NCBI RefSeq assembly: GCF_032393985.1
Contig: NZ_CP135918.1
Location: forward strand, 3,782,001 to 3,846,000
Reading direction: 5' to 3'
Source: Fischerella sp. JS2
Lineage (GTDB): Bacteria; Cyanobacteriota; Cyanobacteriia; Cyanobacteriales; Nostocaceae
DNA: 64,000 bases
Under the pieces are notes generated by a model that searched no databases, was not told the DNA's origin, and saw only the letters and a program-made list of their open reading frames with translations. Shown here one piece after another: positions 60,475 to 64,000 of the stretch (its first letter is position 1; each line of letters begins with the position of its first letter). Both the position numbers and the translations under genes were made by a program.

Positions 60475-63360
60475 TTATTCTTCGGGATCATCCTGCGAAA
60501 AGTGCATACGAATGGTTTTAGCATGTTGACCATCAGCATCTGTTGCAGTCATCACATAGTTAATTAAGCTATCTGTAAAGGGAATACGCAGGTGGAAAGT
60601 ACCATCTGGTTTGAGTTTAATGTTATGACCAGCAACAGTAACACTTGAACCAGGTTCAGTCGCCCCATGAATAATTAACTCTGCATCAGCAATAAACCAG
60701 AAATCTTTTTCTGGACGACTGAAAACACGAACAATTTCTGAACGGGCAAGTAATAACCAGTTATTATCTGCTGTAGTATAACCAATCTCAGCCATGTAAT
60801 TGCGATCGCTTACCGGAATTGCTACATAACGGTCTTCTGTTGTCTCTTCACATTCATACTGCTGCACAAGTACAGGAGTTTGATAACTCAGGTCAATGTC
60901 AGTGGTATCATACAGTCGCAGTGTGAACTGCGATCCACCTTGTTTTCGCAGTGCTTGTTTGGCAGCATCAGACACTTGCCAAGAAACATAAGCCCATTTA
61001 GGAGTACGTGGTGTGAGAACAATAATATTTTCTGACTCTACATCTTTTGGTTGGGCAGCTGCTGTGGTGACTGGGGTAGCTTCATCCCCAATATTAGTTT
61101 GTGGTGAGTCAGCACTTAAGTTTTGATTATTTCCAATTCCATAAATAGTAGCCCATGTACCAATTTCTGCGCCTGTCGATGGAGTTGCTTGTTCTGAGGA
61201 GTGGAAGTTAATTACAGAGGAATCTGCTGTTGGAGTAGCTTGGGCTACTTCCTCCGTTAAATTAACAGTAGGTTCGGCTGTATCTGCTACCACATTTAAT
61301 GACTCTTCAGAGGTTTGTGGTTGTTCTGTGATCGTTTTTCCATCTGAGTCAACAGTATTATTTTGTTCTTTGGGTGTATCTTCCCAAACATCTGGCAGTG
61401 GAGGATATGCAGTATTTACGACTGTCGGTGGCGTTTCCGAATCCAAAGCTGCTTGATTTGTTTCTGGCTGCTGGGGAACAGTTGGTGTTTGTTCTGTGGA
61501 TGTAATTTCGGTAATCTCAGGTAACTCTAAATCAGTTTCTTGGGGAACAGTTGGTGTTTGTTCTGTGGATGTAATTTCGGTAATCTCCGGCTGTGTTGCT
61601 AACGGTGTTTGCACTTGGGTTGCATCTTCCCAAACATCTGGTAGTGGAGAATATGAAATTTCCCCTCCTGCTGCAGGTGCTTGCACTTTGGTAACATCAA
61701 TATTTGCTGGTGTCTGGTGATCTGTCACATCTGAGTGATGGGCAGATAATATTTGAGTATTGTCCTGTAATAATGTTGCTTGTGGATTAGATGCATGAAA
61801 ATTATCCGACACTTGCGGATAGGGAGTATTAACAACTGTTACTGGTGCTTCTAAGTCTAATCGAGATCCATCAGCTGATGGTACTGACACAGAAGATGAA
61901 TCATTCACATCTATCTGATTTTCAGCCGTGGTTTCTGAATTTTTCTCAGACCATTTTGATACTAATGTGCTTCCTGCAACCATTGCAGCACCACCTGCAA
62001 TACTAGCAGCCATAGTAGGAGTCAAATGTTTGGCTGTATTTTGCTCAGATGGGACACTAGTTGCGTCTTGTGTCAGTTCACTAGGTGTTGTTTGCGTAGC
62101 AGAATTAACATTCGTTGTTGGCTGTGGTGTGCTTACATCTACAGAATAATCAGGTGGACTAGATTTAATTGTAACGTCTGTTACTTTTCTGACGACTGGT
62201 CGTTTTCTACGTAAAAACCACACTAAAAATCCGGCAATAGCTACAATTGATACCGTCAATATTGACCACAAAAGCAATTTGTTCTCTTGGGTTGCTTGCT
62301 CGTTTTGGGCAGGAGCCACTAACGTAGAACTATCAGCAGTAGTGAGATTATTTTCATCTGTTGTCGTTGGTGAGACACTCGCAGCAGATGTAATATCCGT
62401 ATTGGGTGAAGTAGTAGCGTTGTCGGTTGTGGTTGCTGTTGGAGACTCAACTGTCATTGCAGCTGCGATCGCTTCTGCTTCTGTGGTTCTTGCTGCTTCT
62501 ATAGCCTCCTGTCCTGGTGCATTTGTGACAAAGCCAAGAAAAGAAGCTACATTCAGACCAGGATTTTTCTTGTAGACATACACCAAAGGTTGGGAAAAAG
62601 GATACTTAGGATTGTCTGGTAGAGTTCGACTCACCCTCAGGACTCGCACACCTTTAAGTTTCGATACTTGATTCGCTAAAACATAGCCAATACCGTCTCT
62701 GCCTAACTGTTTGACAACTTCGACAGCGCTATCTTCATTTAGCTGAACCGCAGTTGCACCAGTTTCAAACTTGGCATTCTCAAAGGCTGGGTAGCTGCGA
62801 AAAGACTCGCGTATGTCGCTATTAGGCGGACGATCTATAACCCGAATCTTACCACTAGCTCTTCCTAGTTCTGACCAATCTGTAACTTCTCCTCGAAAAA
62901 TTCTGGCAAATCCCCGGTTACTCAGGTTTCCTTGGAAGGGATTCTCTTCACTAACTATGATCGCAATCTTTTCTCGACGTAAGCGCAGTTGTTCTAAACC
63001 GCGTTTTTTTTCTTCAGGCGTTAAACCACGACCAATTGCTGCTATATCTATTAATCCTTCTTTCAAAGCTATCAACGCCACATCCGCACCATTAGCAGCA
63101 GCTTCTACTTTAGTGCCAGGAAACTTTTGCTCAAACCGTTCTTTCATGGTTTGATTAATCGTATACAAGCTACTCGAGCCATCAATCCGCACAGTAGTGC
63201 CGCTTTGCACTGTTTTGGGTAGCTTAAAAGACGGAACATCATTAGATTGTGCCAGTGCCAAGTCTGACACTACAACAGAAACCGCTACTGGGGTTGTTGC
63301 CAATGTTAGCAGTAACGCTAAGCTGACTATTGAGTTATCTTTTTTTTCTTTTTGATACAT
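60475..63360 (-). CDS. PstS-like substrate-binding domain fused to DUF4912
   Basis: A 961-residue protein. After a signal peptide (ALLLTLATTPVAVSVVVSDLALAQ), residues about 40-300 form a phosphate-binding-like domain (VRIDGSSSLYTINQTMKERFEQ, GADVALIALKEGLIDIAAIGR, RIFRGEVTDWSEL, GRDGIGYVLANQV). One membrane helix (about 368-390) precedes a long acidic Thr/Pro/Gln linker with internal repeats (PEITEITSTEQTPTVPQ twice, PLPDVWED twice). A DUF4912 domain follows (about 780 on: PRTPKWAYVSWQVSDAAKQA). ATG at 63360 preferred to TTG at 63375. Not part of a pst operon here. Confidence 0.88.
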   Translation of the reverse strand: MYQKEKKDNSIVSLALLLTLATTPVAVSVVVSDLALAQSNDVPSFKLPKTVQSGTTVRIDGSSSLYTINQTMKERFEQKFPGTKVEAAANGADVALIALKEGLIDIAAIGRGLTPEEKKRGLEQLRLRREKIAIIVSEENPFQGNLSNRGFARIFRGEVTDWSELGRASGKIRVIDRPPNSDIRESFRSYPAFENAKFETGATAVQLNEDSAVEVVKQLGRDGIGYVLANQVSKLKGVRVLRVSRTLPDNPKYPFSQPLVYVYKKNPGLNVASFLGFVTNAPGQEAIEAARTTEAEAIAAAMTVESPTATTTDNATTSPNTDITSAASVSPTTTDENNLTTADSSTLVAPAQNEQATQENKLLLWSILTVSIVAIAGFLVWFLRRKRPVVRKVTDVTIKSSPPDYSVDVSTPQPTTNVNSATQTTPSELTQDATSVPSEQNTAKHLTPTMAASIAGGAAMVAGSTLVSKWSEKNSETTAENQIDVNDSSSVSVPSADGSRLDLEAPVTVVNTPYPQVSDNFHASNPQATLLQDNTQILSAHHSDVTDHQTPANIDVTKVQAPAAGGEISYSPLPDVWEDATQVQTPLATQPEITEITSTEQTPTVPQETDLELPEITEITSTEQTPTVPQQPETNQAALDSETPPTVVNTAYPPLPDVWEDTPKEQNNTVDSDGKTITEQPQTSEESLNVVADTAEPTVNLTEEVAQATPTADSSVINFHSSEQATPSTGAEIGTWATIYGIGNNQNLSADSPQTNIGDEATPVTTAAAQPKDVESENIIVLTPRTPKWAYVSWQVSDAAKQALRKQGGSQFTLRLYDTTDIDLSYQTPVLVQQYECEETTEDRYVAIPVSDRNYMAEIGYTTADNNWLLLARSEIVRVFSRPEKDFWFIADAELIIHGATEPGSSVTVAGHNIKLKPDGTFHLRIPFTDSLINYVMTATDADGQHAKTIRMHFSQDDPEE

Positions 63361-64000
63361 ATGCCCTCTGATCAAGTAGTTAGAGGAAACTAGGTAGAGT
63401 AAACGGGAAATAAGCCTTTCTTAATCACTCTTTATTTGAGTAAAGGTGCTAATTTATAGTTCTGAGCGGACAATTGTATTCAATGCTTAAGGCTTTAAAC
63501 GAATACCAGGATATCAAACAATCTCATGAATACTTGTTGACTGACTTTTGCAGATAATACCTGATTGTCAGGAGTTATTTGAGATATGATTTTCGGATAG
63601 TATTTTAGTTGAGATATTCTCCTTTAAAAATAAATTTTTCCTAGAATATTTTATTGTTGGCGTGATTAAACAGAATTTTTTGCTAAAAAGCATACTTTGT
63701 CAACTTCATGCCATTGGTGATGGTTTTTAAGAAGATACATTTGTATAACAATATGTTTAACAAAATTTTTGTATTGAAATTAACATATTAACTGTGTAGC
63801 CCAAGTTGTCAATCAGTCTGTAATAAATACTTACTGAAAAGGGGATTGGAGATTAAGGAACACGAATTAAATAAAATACACAACCTCACCCCCAGCCCCT
63901 CTCCTTACTAAGGAGAGGGGTGGCGTAGCTTGAATTTGGTAGCGTGCGTTATGGACGGAACACCACTGGATGGTGCGTTGTGCTTTGCGACAACACACCC
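63361..64000. other. AT-rich promoter region and terminal repeats
   Basis: The region upstream of the PstS-like gene is AT-rich to about 63840. It ends with the ACCTCACCCCCAGCCCCTCT..AAGGAGAGGGG element (63882-63923) and a TGCGTTATGG..GGTGCGTTGTGC..ACAACACACC repeat (63940-64000), related to 41225-41340 and running past the window. No gene found. Confidence 0.6.

Overview
The window is chromosomal DNA of a filamentous, heterocyst-forming cyanobacterium (order Nostocales, Nostoc/Anabaena-like). Evidence: many GCGATCGC (HIP1) octamers, two tandem psaK genes, an uptake hydrogenase hupSL with a full hyp maturation cluster, heptameric tandem repeats (STRR type), and the gene order ADO, AAR, accA, SDR, folE, trpF, psaK, psaK, M50 protease, which I recall from the alr5283-alr5291 region of Nostoc sp. 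PCC 7120 (memory, not a search). Nearly all genes are recognisable core or niche genes. I saw no rRNA, tRNA or CRISPR array.

Layout. (1) 2-10059, plus strand: a chemotaxis-like phototaxis operon of the Ptx/Pix/Tax type: PatA/PilG-like regulator (cut by the window edge), CheY-like regulator, CheW, a soluble five-GAF methyl-accepting protein with cyanobacteriochrome signatures, hybrid CheA, and a second CheW-like protein. (2) 10236-20107: a mixed set: Alr4036-type flavoprotein plus alpha/beta hydrolase, DUF1206 membrane protein, GHL10-like protein, DUF2358 protein, an Omp85 outer-membrane protein, a Ser/Thr kinase, and an SPFH membrane protein followed by a 59-residue ribbon-helix-helix gene. 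(3) 20175-21185: a decayed IS982-like element. (4) 21201-30653: a lone sugar-type ABC permease, then alkane biosynthesis (ADO + AAR), accA, SDR, folE, trpF, psaK x2 and a CBS-linked M50 protease. (5) 30827-45367: the hydrogenase island. The long minus-strand extended hyp operon (TPR, two small membrane proteins, Nfu-like, NHL propeller, hypF, C, D, E, A, B) is divergent from hupS-hupL and a 140-residue unknown gene. (6) 45547-63360: D-2-hydroxyacid dehydrogenase, membrane methyltransferase-like protein, SDR, secreted proteins, murG, a DUF1338 (HglS-like) dioxygenase next to a class III aminotransferase, an AarF/UbiB kinase, an ABC-2 exporter pair, and a PstS-like/DUF4912 fusion.

How the genes work together: HypA-F build and insert the NiFe(CN)2CO centre of HupL, while the five accessory genes upstream of hypF have been proposed to serve HupS. 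AAR and ADO turn acyl-ACP into alkanes, and accA feeds the same fatty-acid pathway. The Ptx-like proteins would link a bilin light sensor to CheA and two response regulators that control type IV pilus motility.

The most unusual points are genome-plasticity scars in the hydrogenase island. Remnants of a tautomerase and an SDR lie between hypD and hypE and appear to supply the present 5' end of hypE, and a dispersed intergenic repeat is inserted in frame in hypF. Other leads are a multi-hairpin non-coding block after accA, a MITE family sharing ends with the broken IS982-like element, Trp-Cys motifs repeated in the NHL propeller beside the Nfu protein, and a cyanobacteriochrome GAF whose two cysteines are spaced exactly as in TePixJ. 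I did not find a wholly new multi-gene system.
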